DNA of 64,000 bases from Ampelomyces quisqualis (Eukaryota; Ascomycota; Dothideomycetes; Pleosporales; Phaeosphaeriaceae): the NCBI GenBank assembly GCA_018398575.1, contig JAGTXZ010000002.1:2668501-2732500 (forward strand). The letters run 5' to 3'. Positions 12,249-23,300 of this stretch are shown here, piece after piece. Below the pieces are notes generated by a model, which did not search any database, was not told the DNA's origin, and saw only the letters and a program-made list of their open reading frames with translations. A program made the position numbers and the translations under genes. Numbering within the stretch: the first letter of the stretch is position 1; each line of letters starts with the position of its first letter.

Positions 12249-12965
12249 ATGCAAGCCATCCTCCAAGCCACAACAATGAACCCTTTTCCCACTACCGGCT
12301 CCATCGGAAATCCCTTCGCGCCATCGAGAATCTCTTCCACAACAACACCCACCTCATTCTCCCTAACAACATACTCCACCTCCCACGCCTCCTCGTCTTT
12401 CACCCGACCAACCGCCATCCCCTCAATCTTCTCCTTCGCCCCCGCATCCTCATGCGCTTCAAATTCTGTATCCCAGACCACGCTACTTCCATCCCCGTTT
12501 CCGCGCGACACGCCGAGCGGGTCATCGCGAGAGGCATGCGTGATTTCGAATGATGCCGACGTCAACGACCATGCGTTTTGGGACTTGTATGCATGTTGCA
12601 AGGGCATGGATATAACGGCCATTGGGGCGCCGAATTTGTGCAGCGCGCAGTGTAGTGTGGGTGCGGGGCAGAGCGTGCTGGACCTTGGGGAGTGCTTGAG
12701 TAAGAGGGTAGATGTGGTTGTTTGTCGGGTTGGCAGTGGGAATGGGATGGCGGGAGGGAGCTCGAGTCAAAGTGCTGGTCGGAGTGGGAGTCGGACGAGT
12801 GATGCGAGTGCCGCTGCCAGTGCGAGTGTGAGTCAGAGTGGGAGCACGTCGGTGTCGACGGGGAGTGGGAATATGGTCGGGGTGGTGCATGTTGGTGGAG
12901 GGAAGATGGGGGTTGTAGTGTTCAGCATGTTGGCTGCGGGATCATTCGTGTGGATGTTGTTGTAG
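12249..12965 (+). CDS. Ser-rich, Cys-containing protein with C-terminal hydrophobic tail
   Basis: 238 aa, no intron, no family recognised by name. The N-terminal third is Ser/Thr/Pro-rich. The middle (about residues 95-165) has six or more cysteines (EACVIS, YACCKGMD, NLCSAQCSVG, GECLSKR), a spacing seen in fungal Cys-rich surface proteins. Then comes a Ser/Gly/Ala-rich stretch of about 55 residues. The protein ends with a hydrophobic segment (VVVFSMLAAGSFVWMLL), typical of GPI-anchor addition signals. I do not see a convincing N-terminal signal peptide from this start, so an upstream exon may be missing, or the protein is not secreted. Codon use matches its neighbours, and the opposite-strand ORF is judged a shadow. 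Confidence 0.5.
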   Translation: MQAILQATTMNPFPTTGSIGNPFAPSRISSTTTPTSFSLTTYSTSHASSSFTRPTAIPSIFSFAPASSCASNSVSQTTLLPSPFPRDTPSGSSREACVISNDADVNDHAFWDLYACCKGMDITAIGAPNLCSAQCSVGAGQSVLDLGECLSKRVDVVVCRVGSGNGMAGGSSSQSAGRSGSRTSDASAAASASVSQSGSTSVSTGSGNMVGVVHVGGGKMGVVVFSMLAAGSFVWMLL

Positions 12966-14407
12966 AGTGGCTAGAAATGCTATCACATGGCACACCTCGA
13001 ACACAGTAAATATTTGCCGGGCAAGTCTTCTCCCTGATGATGTATTGACGATCTAACTGTCGGGCTGTATAACAGTGTGCTAATTCTTTACCCTGTACGA
13101 TCTCTTCACTTTTCGAGTAGCTCCCAACAGTGATATCGCTGGGCAAGCTAGGTGCGACGCTGACGAATGACGAAGTTGCCCGTGTCAAAATGACCCCATT
13201 CAACTGAAACTAGCCGATTCGAGGAGAAACTTCAATTCTGGCAGTGAGCGACGCTGTTTCCCCAGCAGAAAAGCTGGATCTGACATCTCCGGCGGTACTC
13301 AAATGAACCGTGGACTGGATACCACCCCGCTGGGCTGCGTTTCCTGGAAGAGTACTATCGTTATCAGACGTGAGGATGTAGTTGGAAGAGGCTGGGGGTG
13401 TGATGCCATCCTCGACTCATGCGCTTAGATCGCGCAAGGCTTGTTAGTAGATCTCGAGGTATTCTACAATGAATGCGGTGCGACTTCCTTCAACTGTCCA
13501 GCCATGTTCTGTGCGATAGTTGTAGTAGATGCAGTAGATGACGTCAAAAATGTCCCCAAGAGAATACTCGACATCATACTATTTTTACCTCAGAGCCTCT
13601 AGTGCTAGCTACATCTTAACTACTTCTAGCGCCTTACCTGAGCCTAAAGCTTGAACCTATTATAAACGGAACTTGTGCTTAATATAACTATTGAACCCTA
13701 ACTACAAGTTATACTTTCTAAACTTACTACGTAACTAAGCGATCTATAGTAAAGATTGCGCAGGGTCCAGGGAGAATAGCTCTATAGACACTAGTCTTAC
13801 AGCGCTAGGCTTATAACTATAAAGACTAAGAAGGCTCAGAAGAAAACGTTTTAATTCATATCTAATGAAAAGTTTAAACATCAAACATTTTACGTAAATA
13901 GAAAAAAGTTATCCTTAGGAATTGTGGAGGAGCAAAAGAATCAATCCTTAGCTCCTTTTTGGGCTAGCGGATATATATACACGTTTGGTTGCGACAGGAA
14001 TCCTACTAATACTAGTCTAAAAGACTATGTTAATTAGGAAGATGTTGCCTAATGTCACCTCAAGAAATTTGAGATGAAAGAATTGAGCTGAAAGGGATCT
14101 ATCGCATGTTATACGTGTATGTATATCTACTAGCTCGACTAGCTCTAGATTACTCCTTTGCTGCAAGACAGAACCTCGATCGGATGGATGATTTCTGGTA
14201 TCGCACCAGGATCAGGCTGATGACGTGAAGCGGAATGATTAGCTTTGACAGCTGTACCGCTGGTCATGTGTAGATAAGGTGTTTTTAAAAGTTGAGCAGC
14301 GAACCACCTGCTTATAGTCCTCTACACGACTCGCTTGTAAAACACGTTACAAGCTTTACAGGTCTTACATTATGTTTACGACAGATGAGAATATGATATA
14401 GAACTGT
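12966..14407. other. Intergenic region with AT-rich, RIP-like island
   Basis: From about 13560 to 14160 the composition turns markedly AT-rich and both strands fill with stop codons, in contrast to the flanks. The texture (TTATA, CTAAC, TAGC words) resembles the RIP-mutated transposon block at 29-43 kb. No open frame or terminal repeat could be identified, so it is best called a probable small repeat relic. The rest of the interval holds nothing recognisable. Confidence 0.4.
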
Positions 14408-14897
14408 CTACAAGTTCCTCCAATTCATCCTCATTTGGCTATATAACTCTACCTCCCCGCCTAGAAGTAGAGTCCTTTTTCTCGGCAATATGTGTTGCGC
14501 TCTTGAGAACAAAGTTCTCTTCCTCTTCTGTGTACCTATACGTGGCGATGTGAAACTCTCGCTGAAATTGTCGGCTTTCTTTGAAGGCGAAGGTACTATG
14601 CCAACCATGTGGGTCTTTTTGTTGTTTGCCGTTGATTGTTGTAGTATCGTAAATGTCAGCTCTATGATACATCGCAGCTGTTAGCTAATACATCAGGCTG
14701 AGGTCTCGTAGAGATAACCCACGATTCCCGGATTTGCAAAGGCATGCATACCGTATTAGAATCGCTTGGGGTGCAAGCTGTTGGTCTCGAGCTGTGGCAT
14801 ATGCCAATGCAACAAGTGCTTGTTTTCTTTGCTTCGTGATTGTATTGCCTGCGTAGAAAAAATACTTGACAAAGTTTGCTCCACTAGTAGAAGCCAT
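14408..14897 (-). CDS. Small hypothetical gene or decayed ORF
   Basis: Function unknown. Two readings are possible. (a) A spliced gene with exons 14723-14897 and 14408-14661, 142 aa: donor GTGGGT, a GCTAAC branch-like site 22 nt before an ATAG acceptor, phase 1 preserved, Lys/Arg-rich second half. (b) One unspliced frame from 14897 to 14439 interrupted by a single TAG at 14685-14687, which a C-to-T change in CAG would explain. The N-terminal part (NFVKYFFYAGNTITKQRKQ) is not a family I know. It sits in an AT-leaning neighbourhood next to a RIP-like island, so decay is plausible. Confidence 0.3.
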
Positions 14898-15447
14898 GGT
14901 AGCGACAAAAGCGATTAGAATGAACTTGAGCGATAGAGCGTTGGTAAAATATCTAGCAGATATGGTCGATTAAAGGTGGATAATTGCTATAGTCATACGG
15001 AGTATACGTAAAGTCAAGCTCTGAACTCCCTAGTCTGAAACTCTACGTCTCTACATGAGACCATTGACACAGTCCCACATATGGGCTCCTTCTACTTTTA
15101 ACCCATCTGGTTGGCGATGCTACTTTGCCAAGTGGGTTTATGTTCCAGTGTACCCAGTAACTTCCTGGGCAGACTATAACATCGATTGAATTCGCGCCGA
15201 GGGAGTGCGGCGTTTGCAAAGGCCAATGCCAGTGCTGATCATATGTGCAAATGCACATGGTTGTCAGCAAATGGTATGGGAATCTTGTTAGCTCATGCGA
15301 CACGTGAGGCTTGCATAGGCGCGCGATAGCAAGGGGGTGGTGAAGGTTTAGGTAAGCATTATTTGTGGGGCTACGGCCTGCATGACAGTGCATGTACTCC
15401 GTAAACCGTCAACCATTCGCTCCCTTCAGTAAAGCTTGAACCCAACC
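14898..15447. other. Intergenic, kinase upstream region
   Basis: It contains TACGGAGTA (14996-15004) and TACTCCGTA (15395-15403). No supported ORF is present. The second site is 44 bases before the kinase ATG. Confidence 0.45.
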
Positions 15448-17004
15448 ATGCTCCGTTCAAAATTCGCACCGGCATGCTTTTATCCTGAGTATCACTATCA
15501 CAAAAGTTTCACCACTGTTCCAGGTTTCCGATTTGCACATTGCGAAGCCAGAAATCCTTGCGTTCGTGCAGCCTCAAGACACATAACCAACATTGGGCAC
15601 TCTCGTTCACAATTGTCGACCATGTCACTCAACTCGTCACCGGAATCACCGATCAAGTATCATTGGATTGATGGAGTGGAGCGCCTGGAGTTGTATGAGC
15701 CTGGGGGATATCACCCTGTCATGATCGATGACCTACCGCACAATCGCTATCGGATACTCGATAAACTGGGGTATGGTGGTTATTCTACCATTTGGCTTGC
15801 TCGAGACGAGACACTCAAATGCTATGTCGCCGTCAAGATTGGAATATCGAACCCGTCATCCCCTCGACGGGAAATTCAAGTCTTGCGTGCACTACATAGC
15901 GCGAGTTCAGACTCACACGCGCCCGCAGGTTCTGATGTTAATGAATGCACGGCGCTGCCGAGCATTCTTGATGCATTTGATATTCACGGACCCAACGGAA
16001 CCCACGCATGCTACACGCTAACTCCCGCGCAAGGGAGCCTCAAGGAAGCCTCATTCAGTCGTCTCTTTCCTATTCAAGTCGCCCGCGCTTTAGCTGCAAA
16101 ATTAGCGACTGCGGTGGCGTTCGTGCACTCGCGTGGTTTCGTTCACGGAGGTCTGTCTTGCTATATCCCCAAATAGTTGTCCTAAGCAAAGCTGATAGTG
16201 AGTCTAGATCTTCATCTTCGAAATCTTTTGGTTCGGCTGCCATCCTCATTTGAAGAACTCTCAGTCAAGGAATTCCGAGAAAAGTTTGGTGAGCCTGACA
16301 TGGTGCCCATTGCTCGGGTCGATGAGAAGCCCCTTACTCCTAATGTGCCCGCCCAAGCTATAGTACCTCTCTACCTTGGTAAAAAAGCTCAAGAATTTAC
16401 CTTGGATGACGCAAACGGCCTAATTCTCAGCGACTTTGGCGAGGCGTTCTCTCCAGCTACAGAGCAGCGCCTGGGCAGGCACTCCAATATTCCTCTGGCC
16501 AAGCGAGCGCCCGAGGCTTTTTTTGAACCGGATGAACCTTTGTCATATCCCTCAGACATATGGAGTCTTGGAACTGCTATCTGGGAAATACTAGGCATGA
16601 AATTTATCTTCAGCGAGTCAGAATCACAGGACGAGATTGTGGCTGAACAAATCGATGTCCTGGGTTATCATAATTTCCCCCAAAGCTGGAGAAGTCAATG
16701 GGAACAAATGGGAAAGGACGGTGACTACAAGAGCGGTGCGATACCTCGACAACCAAACGGTGATCGGGAGATATGGCCTAGTCTAGAGAATGCCTTTGAA
16801 GAATCTGTGCAGAAGTACAGAAGGAGACGAGAGGCGACTGGAAAATTTGAGGAGAAAGAGACGCAAGCCATCCTGGATCTGATGCGTAGTATGCTCAAAT
16901 TTCGACCTAAGGAACGTCTGAATATACACGAAGTGCTCAAATCTGAGTGGATGGTCAAGTGGGCGTTGCCTCAGTTGGACCAAGGCCAACATGCACCCAT
17001 TTAG
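15448..17004 (+). CDS. SRPK-like serine/threonine protein kinase
   Basis: Related to SR-protein kinases, of which fungi carry many paralogues of unknown substrate. Model: join(15448..16150, 16208..17004), 499 aa. The acceptor at 16207 is chosen because it gives the canonical catalytic loop FVHG|DLHLRNLL; an earlier AG at 16198 would insert three residues between HG and D. Motifs: glycine loop LGYGGYSTIWLARD at about residue 106, VAVK lysine at about 130, HGDLHLRN at about 235 (HGD in place of HRD, usual in this subfamily), SDFGEAF (DFG) at about 310, and SDIWSLGTAIWEIL. The SRPK-type entry DLPHNRYRILDKLG follows GGYHPV. The first 55 residues are Arg-rich and may be a mitochondrial-type leader, or the real start may be the later MSLNSSPESP. 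The kinase core looks active. Confidence 0.85.
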
Positions 17005-17196
17005 CGTCCAAAAAATGTTCCACAAACATCGCTGAGAACAGGATGTAGTACGGCTATTGATCAATGGAAGCGATACAGCTGTTTTGTGATAATTGAGAGG
17101 TCTCGTAACGATTTGCACAGTTGAGCGTTCCTGAACTCTAAACATCCTATGCGATCATTGTTGTCTTTCAGACTACTAGAAATCCTAGCAGGTCTT

Positions 17197-17450
17197 TCAG
17201 ACCCCACGAGCTAGAACGAAATAGTCCCAGTAGTCATAGAAATCCTGACGACCCAGTACTAGAGGCAGATATTTCGATTCCCATTCTTGGCCATTCGCGA
17301 GGTCCAACGAGCTTTGCAATACTCCCAATAATCCGGATACCATCTAGATTAATGCTAATCAATGATTGAAACGATCTGAGGGTTGGAACCCGAGGACAGA
17401 ATAATGTTACTTGGGTGTAAATCAGCGTGCGTAGACACGAACCTCGTGCA
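17197..17450 (-). pseudogene. Aminoglycoside phosphotransferase-family relic
   Basis: Only the C-terminal third of an APH/choline-kinase-like protein survives. On the minus strand one reads THADLHPSNIILSS (the HxDxxxxN catalytic loop), then VSIID, two in-frame stops, then SRWYPDYWEYCKARWTS. Further on, after a frameshift, comes FYDYWDYFVLARGV and a stop at 17197-17199. The stops sit where family members have Trp and Gln (TAG for TGG, TAA for CAA), which is what RIP-type C-to-T and G-to-A change would produce. Family members phosphorylate small molecules; this copy cannot be functional. The intact relative at 60837-61793 shares the WYPDYWEYCKA stretch. Confidence 0.75.
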
Positions 17451-17484
17451 GACCGCAATGACACAATCGTTGGCCAATAGCGTC

Positions 17485-17592
17485 AAGCATACAACGGCTA
17501 AGCTGGCTTGTTCGCTCAGCCGTATTTAAGCAATGTACTGGCGGATTAGTGTCTAGGAAGGTGACCACCAGCGAGTTCCCGCTCTGCAGTTT
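17485..17592 (+). pseudogene. 5S rRNA relic
   Basis: From about 17505 the sequence follows the 5S rRNA gene at 60082-60200: GGCTTGTTCGCTCAGCC, TATTTAAGCAATGTACTGGCGGATTAG, then GTGACCACCAGCGAGTTCCCGCT. Differences are mostly C-to-T or A/G changes plus small indels. The 5' portion (17485-17504) is poorly matched and the terminal stem cannot form well, so it is probably dead. The internal promoter region is partly retained. Confidence 0.75.
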
Positions 17593-17794
17593 TGTTTAAT
17601 TCCATTCTTTCGCCGTTGTTGAATCTTACCTTGGCAATCTCAATAGGCTTGACAAAATCCAGACACTGTTTTCTTGTTACCATCGTATACTTTGTCATCA
17701 GCCGCCAATAATTTAATATTAACATAAAGCATATGCTTTTAACATTTTGTAGAGCGACGTCACCTAGACCATAATACAACCTAACATTTTGGTA

Positions 17795-18358
17795 CTAAGC
17801 AACTATGTAGAATGGCGATTCGGCATCGGTAAAAACGTTCAAGTCGCCAAGTCTATCGGCGGGGAGTTCAGCTATAGGAAGATCTGAGACAAGAGCTTTG
17901 GTGTTGTGGTTTGCTTGCTCTGCGAGGGTACGTAGAGCGCACCAGTTGCGCCTATCGTGATCATCTCCATAGAGCTCTAGAAGGGTCTCTACTACCTTAC
18001 TGCTACACCAAAGATTGCTCGCTGCTGTCTTGACCAGCTCTTTGGTAATTGGCCTGTCGTTTTTAGTACGCTGTAGAAGAAATACTCGTGCGCCCACGTC
18101 GTTAATTACTGTGTTCTGTAGTACAGTCTTGAGAATGTCCTTTGGGATACTGAGAATTGTAGACGCGTTTTGGTAGTTGCGCTTCGAGTCAGAGGTGACT
18201 GAATGCAGTGTGGGAACGCACGCTAGAAGAGGCGACAGGAAGTCTAACAAGGCAATGAAGTCAGTGACCGTGGATTGAATTTGAGGGATGAAGCTCGCCA
18301 GTGTTTCGAGGCAAAGGATATCTTTCGTTAAAGTCGTAAACTTGTGTATACCATCCAT
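17795..18358 (-). CDS. Fragment with NLR-type C-terminal repeats
   Basis: 187 aa, single exon, ending 40 bases from the hydrolase gene's end. The middle repeats a pattern of about 30 residues: DILKTVLQNT, then FLLQR, then ITKELVKTAASN, then KVVETLLELYGD. This resembles the degenerate repeats at the C-terminus of fungal NACHT/ankyrin (NLR-like) proteins, where 'IT-E-V-K-A-A-N...V...LL' units recur. There is no NACHT or P-loop, so it is either a detached fragment or a small stand-alone protein. The surrounding strip (17.2-17.6 kb) is decayed, which favours a remnant. The family link is an inference from pattern. Confidence 0.4.
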   Translation of the reverse strand: MDGIHKFTTLTKDILCLETLASFIPQIQSTVTDFIALLDFLSPLLACVPTLHSVTSDSKRNYQNASTILSIPKDILKTVLQNTVINDVGARVFLLQRTKNDRPITKELVKTAASNLWCSSKVVETLLELYGDDHDRRNWCALRTLAEQANHNTKALVSDLPIAELPADRLGDLNVFTDAESPFYIVA

Positions 18359-18397
18359 TCATCACGAGGATTTCCCTATCAAAAATCCAAGCTCCCC

Positions 18398-19254
18398 TTA
18401 CTCTACTCTCTCCGCCTCCCCCGCAATAACCCTCCCCAACTGTTCTGGAATGCTGAAATTAGGACAATGTCCTGCCTTTAAGCTCACCACGGGAATCTTT
18501 CCCCCCTTCGCCTCCTCCAACACCCCAATATACTGCCTCTGCTTCTCCGGACTGACCACCAGATCGTCTTCGCAAAAGATATAACTAACCGGGACATCCG
18601 TATACACCACTCGCGTCACCTTTTCCACAAACGACGCACCAGAATGATGTTGAAAGTGCAGCCCATTTTCGTACGCAAGGTCGAGCGGGAGATCGGAGCA
18701 AATAGCGCGGAACATGGCCAGTGTGTCGATGTGCATGTATCCTTCCTGCATATCAATCAAAGTCAGCTCCCATACTTCCACTACACTGCCAACCCCCTCT
18801 TCATTCCGAGAAACAAGCACGAGCAATGAATGGTGGGGCGGGGAAGGGGGAGGGGGGATATTACAGTCAATTCCATCGGCGCCTCCACTCCTTCCCCCCA
18901 CAGCGCCGAGACCTGCGTCTCGCCCACACGCGGCACAATCGCTGTCAAATACACTATTCTCTTCACGCCCTTCAATCCAGATAAACCCTGACTAGTCGGT
19001 GTCCCGCCATAACTGTGGCACACGACGACTACCTCGCTACCACCCTCGGCAATCACTTGCACCGCGCGCCGAATCACGTCCGCGTCGTCGGACATGGTGG
19101 CTGGGGGGAGCGGCATGCGCTTTACTGTCGAGGGGAGTTGCACGGCGAAAGAGACGTACCCCGCATTACGAATGTGCGTGATCAAGCTGGCGTAGATGTG
19201 TGTCGGGGCGAAAGAGCCGGGGACGATGAGGATGGTAGGTTTAGTGGACGACAT
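18398..19254 (-). CDS. Alpha/beta hydrolase (esterase-like)
   Basis: Cytosolic alpha/beta-hydrolase fold enzyme of the small (about 245 aa) fungal group related to plant methylesterases; substrate unknown. Model: exons 18865-19254 and 18398-18745, phase 0 (MELT|EGYMHID), with a GTAATA donor and a TGCAG acceptor. It begins ILIVPGSFAPTHIY, an oxyanion-type HG-like turn. The nucleophile elbow is CHSYGG (Ser about 81), the acid is likely in FCEDDLVV (about 190), and the His in KAGHCPNF (about 222). All three triad candidates are present. There is no signal peptide. The 119-nt intron is long for this window but its frame and splice sites fit. Confidence 0.8.
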
Positions 19255-20381
19255 AGTTGATGCTGAGATGTTGGGGAAATTGGTGAAGTCGTTTAGTGCT
19301 GGTCGTTCATACGTTGTTGCTTGGGGCTTTTATACTTGGGTTCCCGGTTCCGTTTGCCGTAGCTCTTCTGACGTTCCAAGGTTAATGATGCAGGCTTTCG
19401 CTTCGTAATCCACGAGAACACTGCGTTGCAATGTTTTGTCCCGTGCAAATTATGATCCTAGTCCTTACACGTTGTCGTTAGATTATGGGCGCCTTGCCCC
19501 CACTTTAGCTGACCGATCAAGGGTGTTTGGTATGTGCCTAGCATATCAGTCCGACTTGAGGTTCACGTGCTTTCTGACATCGAGCTGGATTCTGACATGC
19601 TCGCGTTGACTCGTGCGTGGAGGATCTTGATGCACAACATCTGGGGCGAAGAAGCTTTGACTAGTTGGGCCTTGATTACGCACAATCCTAGTTACACCAT
19701 TCCCTCGGCCCATAGTTACGAATAAGATATGTACATCCTCCACTCCCCTCCCCTCCTCGGCGCGCGACTCGCACGCAGGTTCCCGAAGATACTTGACTAA
19801 GTACGAGCGACTCACTAGGAGCACAGTAGACATTACACAGGCAGATTCGCACTCTTGGAAAACGACTAATGGTACACAACGAGAAGGATGGGTGGGATAA
19901 AAGAAATTTCTGTAAAGGACTGGGCTGTGTAGAGCACTCCAGTGGTATCAAAAACCTCACCAGAAGAATGTGAGCGCGAAGAAAGGAAGAGGCACAAAAC
20001 CATACTGCCTGGAATGATACTGATGCTGGTGATCAATACGCTGCATTCCAGTACCCAGACCCTCGGTAACTCGTTCTGCGCTATGCAATGCAATCGCGAG
20101 AAAAAACGGAGACCGATGAAATTCCCCGCTCGGAGCACACTCGGCCAGTCTTTGCAAGATGGACGTTTGCTGCGCGTGTGGTGATAATGCAGCTCTGGTC
20201 GGTCGTTTCGTTGCAGCCTAGATTTGCTGTCCATCTACTTACACGAAGACCTCATGCTATACGTTTTGTCCAACCGAAGCCAATCTACAGCACAGGGACA
20301 ACAAGACAGCTCCAGTCGATCGCGTTGTCGGTCTGGAGTGACCGTTCGTGGTTTTGGCGACATGAATTCATGCAGTCGTGC
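19255..20381. other. Intergenic, nothing recognised
   Basis: About 1.1 kb between the divergently placed hydrolase start and the RAX2 3' end. Short ORFs on both strands lack domains. No RNA gene or repeat is seen. Confidence 0.45.
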
Positions 20382-23300
20382 TTAAATTGCTGGTGCTCGT
20401 GGCCCGGATAGAGTCCCGAATAGCTGCTCAGGTGGAAGGCGACCGACATTGCCGAGTCGATCGGGATATGACTGTGGGGCAGGTGAATAGCCCTTCGCCT
20501 TTTTCCGGTACCATTCGAGGATAATACCGCACACAACGAGCAGGAAGGTAAGAACCAGAGCGATGGCGAGGCCGATCAATACGATAGCCCAAAGCGCAAG
20601 GTGGCTCTCTATTCAAAAGTTAGCTTTGATACTGGTCAAAACAGATGTGAGTACTTACCGGACTGCATGAAGAACGAGTTGGGGTTCTCGACGAATATTG
20701 ATGATAAGCTGCCATCTGTAGTTTGGCCGTCTGCTCCTTTTGTGGCGAGGAGGAAAGGAATGAGATTTGTGCCGTTGAATAGCGCAGCCGATACCGTGCC
20801 AAAGCTTGGAATGGTAATGTGCCCCATAAGCAGAAGATCTTGGCGTTGATCGATGAGATCCGATTCACCGTGATTCTCCGACAAACTGAGAACCTGAATG
20901 CCACGAATGTCGGTACCTTGGCCGAACAAGGCGCTGTTCACAGGCTGCCACTTCTGCTCAGAATTGTATCTTTGTAGGTAAGCGGTGCCGTCACTGCCCT
21001 GACCAGCAGCCCAGAGCTCATCTCCGCTACCTGTGGCGATGGTGAGAGCATTGACAGGACCTGGGAGGTCGTTGGCTCCAGGGACGGTTGCAAACTGATT
21101 GTTGGAGGCATCGAAAGAGAGAATAGTGGTGACGTTGTTACCGGACGTCAAATTTCCGGCAATGTAGAGGCTATTGTCGCCAATCCACGTGAGCGATGAC
21201 ACAACGCCCGAGAGATCATTGCCCGGGCGTGTCCACTGGTTTCGCTCAGTGTTCCATACACAGACGGCGGCACAACCCAGGGACCCGGCAGACTGAAACT
21301 GGCCAGCAACGTAGATGTCTTGAGAGTTTGGCCTTGGCGAGATTGCATTGACGGTTACATTCCGGCCTTGAAGTGGAGGTGGCTGAACAGAGGTGAACCT
21401 GCCACTTGCGAGATCATACGTGACCAGTCCGGCAACGCGGATGTTATCGAGCCGTCCGGTGACCATTCCACCAGCGAAGAGAATATTGTTCGCGACGGCA
21501 AGCGCAGTGAACGTCGAATTGGCATCCAGCTGCTCACCAAATCCTGTGACCTTGTCACTATCAGCTCCATCGATGATGACGAGGTTGGTGATGTTCTGAT
21601 CGTCAGTTCCTTTGGTCCCGAAGTGACCTGCAAGGATGGTCTTGTTATTGCCATTCTCCTTGTAGAAGGTGCCGGTGCGCACTCCGGTGGTGTTCATGTT
21701 TTGGCCCTCAAGGATGGCGCGCTTTCGTGATGGGAGCACTGCTTGTTGAGACTGTATGTCGATGGGAAATGCTCCCAGAGACAAATCATTCCCATCACCT
21801 TCTAGTTCTGCAGTTCCGCTGGCAAGAAGGGCACCAGAGGATACAGAGCCCCCAAACCAGCGATCACCACCAGGGATGTCGGCGAAAGTCATCAGTCGTC
21901 CAGACATGGCAAGCGAATAAAATTCCAAATTATGTAGCCAATTGCTGCGTGACGGGACCCAGACGGCGAAGTCTTGGACGTTGGTCGCTGGATTGTTTTC
22001 GAATGCGTTGACACGGTCGAAGAAGCCACTGACAGCAAGTACCTGCTCTGGCTGATTGGCGGTGATGTTGAGCGAGAACGGAACAAGGTATAAGACGACG
22101 CCATTGACACCAGCGCCGAGTGAGCGCCATTCGTTGCTAACGAGCGCAGCCACACCGTTTAGGCCTTGCGCATTACCCTCTCCAGTGTTGGTGAAGTTAC
22201 CTCCAACATAGAGAGTGCTGTCGTTCCCATACATAGTCATGACCTGTCTGTTAAGTCCACGGTTAGGAAGGGCCGACGAGTTCTCAGCATTTTGGCGGAC
22301 AACGAATATGTTGTTGCGACCATCGTTGGTTGAGAAGTTCCCGGCGACGTAAAGGTTCTGACTATTCGAGATCACACTCGTGACGAGTGCCTTTCCGCGT
22401 GGTTCCAGGCTGGCACCGGCGGCATTGATGACGGACCCGGAGGTATTGCTCTCGTCCAGTTGCTGACCGGGCTTATATTCGTAGACACCGTTGATGTTTC
22501 CAGAAGTCGCCTTGAGCAGAGTAAAACGTACCCTTTGGGCGACGACCGTCAGTGGTGTAGGGCCTTGACCAGAGGCCGGTCGGAGGACGACGGTGGGTCG
22601 GGAGCTACCAGTCGCATCGATGTAACCATTGTAGACTTCATCGTACTTGTCAAAGTTGTTCGTTTGCCAGAGCAGGGTCTCCTCTGCGTCACCCTCAGCC
22701 ATGTTCGATGTGACATTCACGCGACCGCGACTTCCGCATGTCCCATCACCCTGACACCCGGGCGTGTATATGGTAACCGAGTAGTTGCCAGACTGCTTGA
22801 TGTCGGGAGAGAATGAGACAGACGCAGACTCGGGGTCGATGGGGTCTCCTTGCAGGACGGTAGTGAGGTATTTGGAGTAGCTATTATGCGATGGCGTGAC
22901 CTGCCAGTTGCCAGTCGCCGTTGCCTGCGATCGTGACGATGAAGGGCCACAATTCTTGGGCTCGTTGAAGTCGTCGATAGCGTACGAGTACATGGCTGGG
23001 AGAGTTAGCACAAACACACGACGATGAGGAAGACCACCTACCATCCTGGAAAAGCTGAATACCGTTCAGTCCAGCTCCGGAACCATACCAGTCCAAGATT
23101 TCGACCTTAAACGAGTTCATACCAATGCCATTGACGAAGGTGAAGTCCTGCGCGGTCTTGTTGCCTTGTGGGAGAGGACATGTAGCGTCGCAGTATGCTC
23201 TACGGCCATTTGAGGGATCTACGTAGGACATATTCATGATGCCGGTATCTGGGAGTGCAATGAAGCGGAAAGCCTTGGTCCCGCGGCCTTCAAAATCCGT

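Noticed and set aside
16198..16207. Kinase exon 2 starting at the first AG (16198)
   Set aside because: It gives HGVSLDLHLRN; the AG at 16207 gives the canonical HGDLHLRN in the same phase.
17197..17592. Relic locus as a segmental duplicate of 60-62 kb
   Set aside because: Gene order differs (APH then 5S here, 5S then APH there) and I see no collinear flank, so a single duplication is not supported; kept only as an observation.
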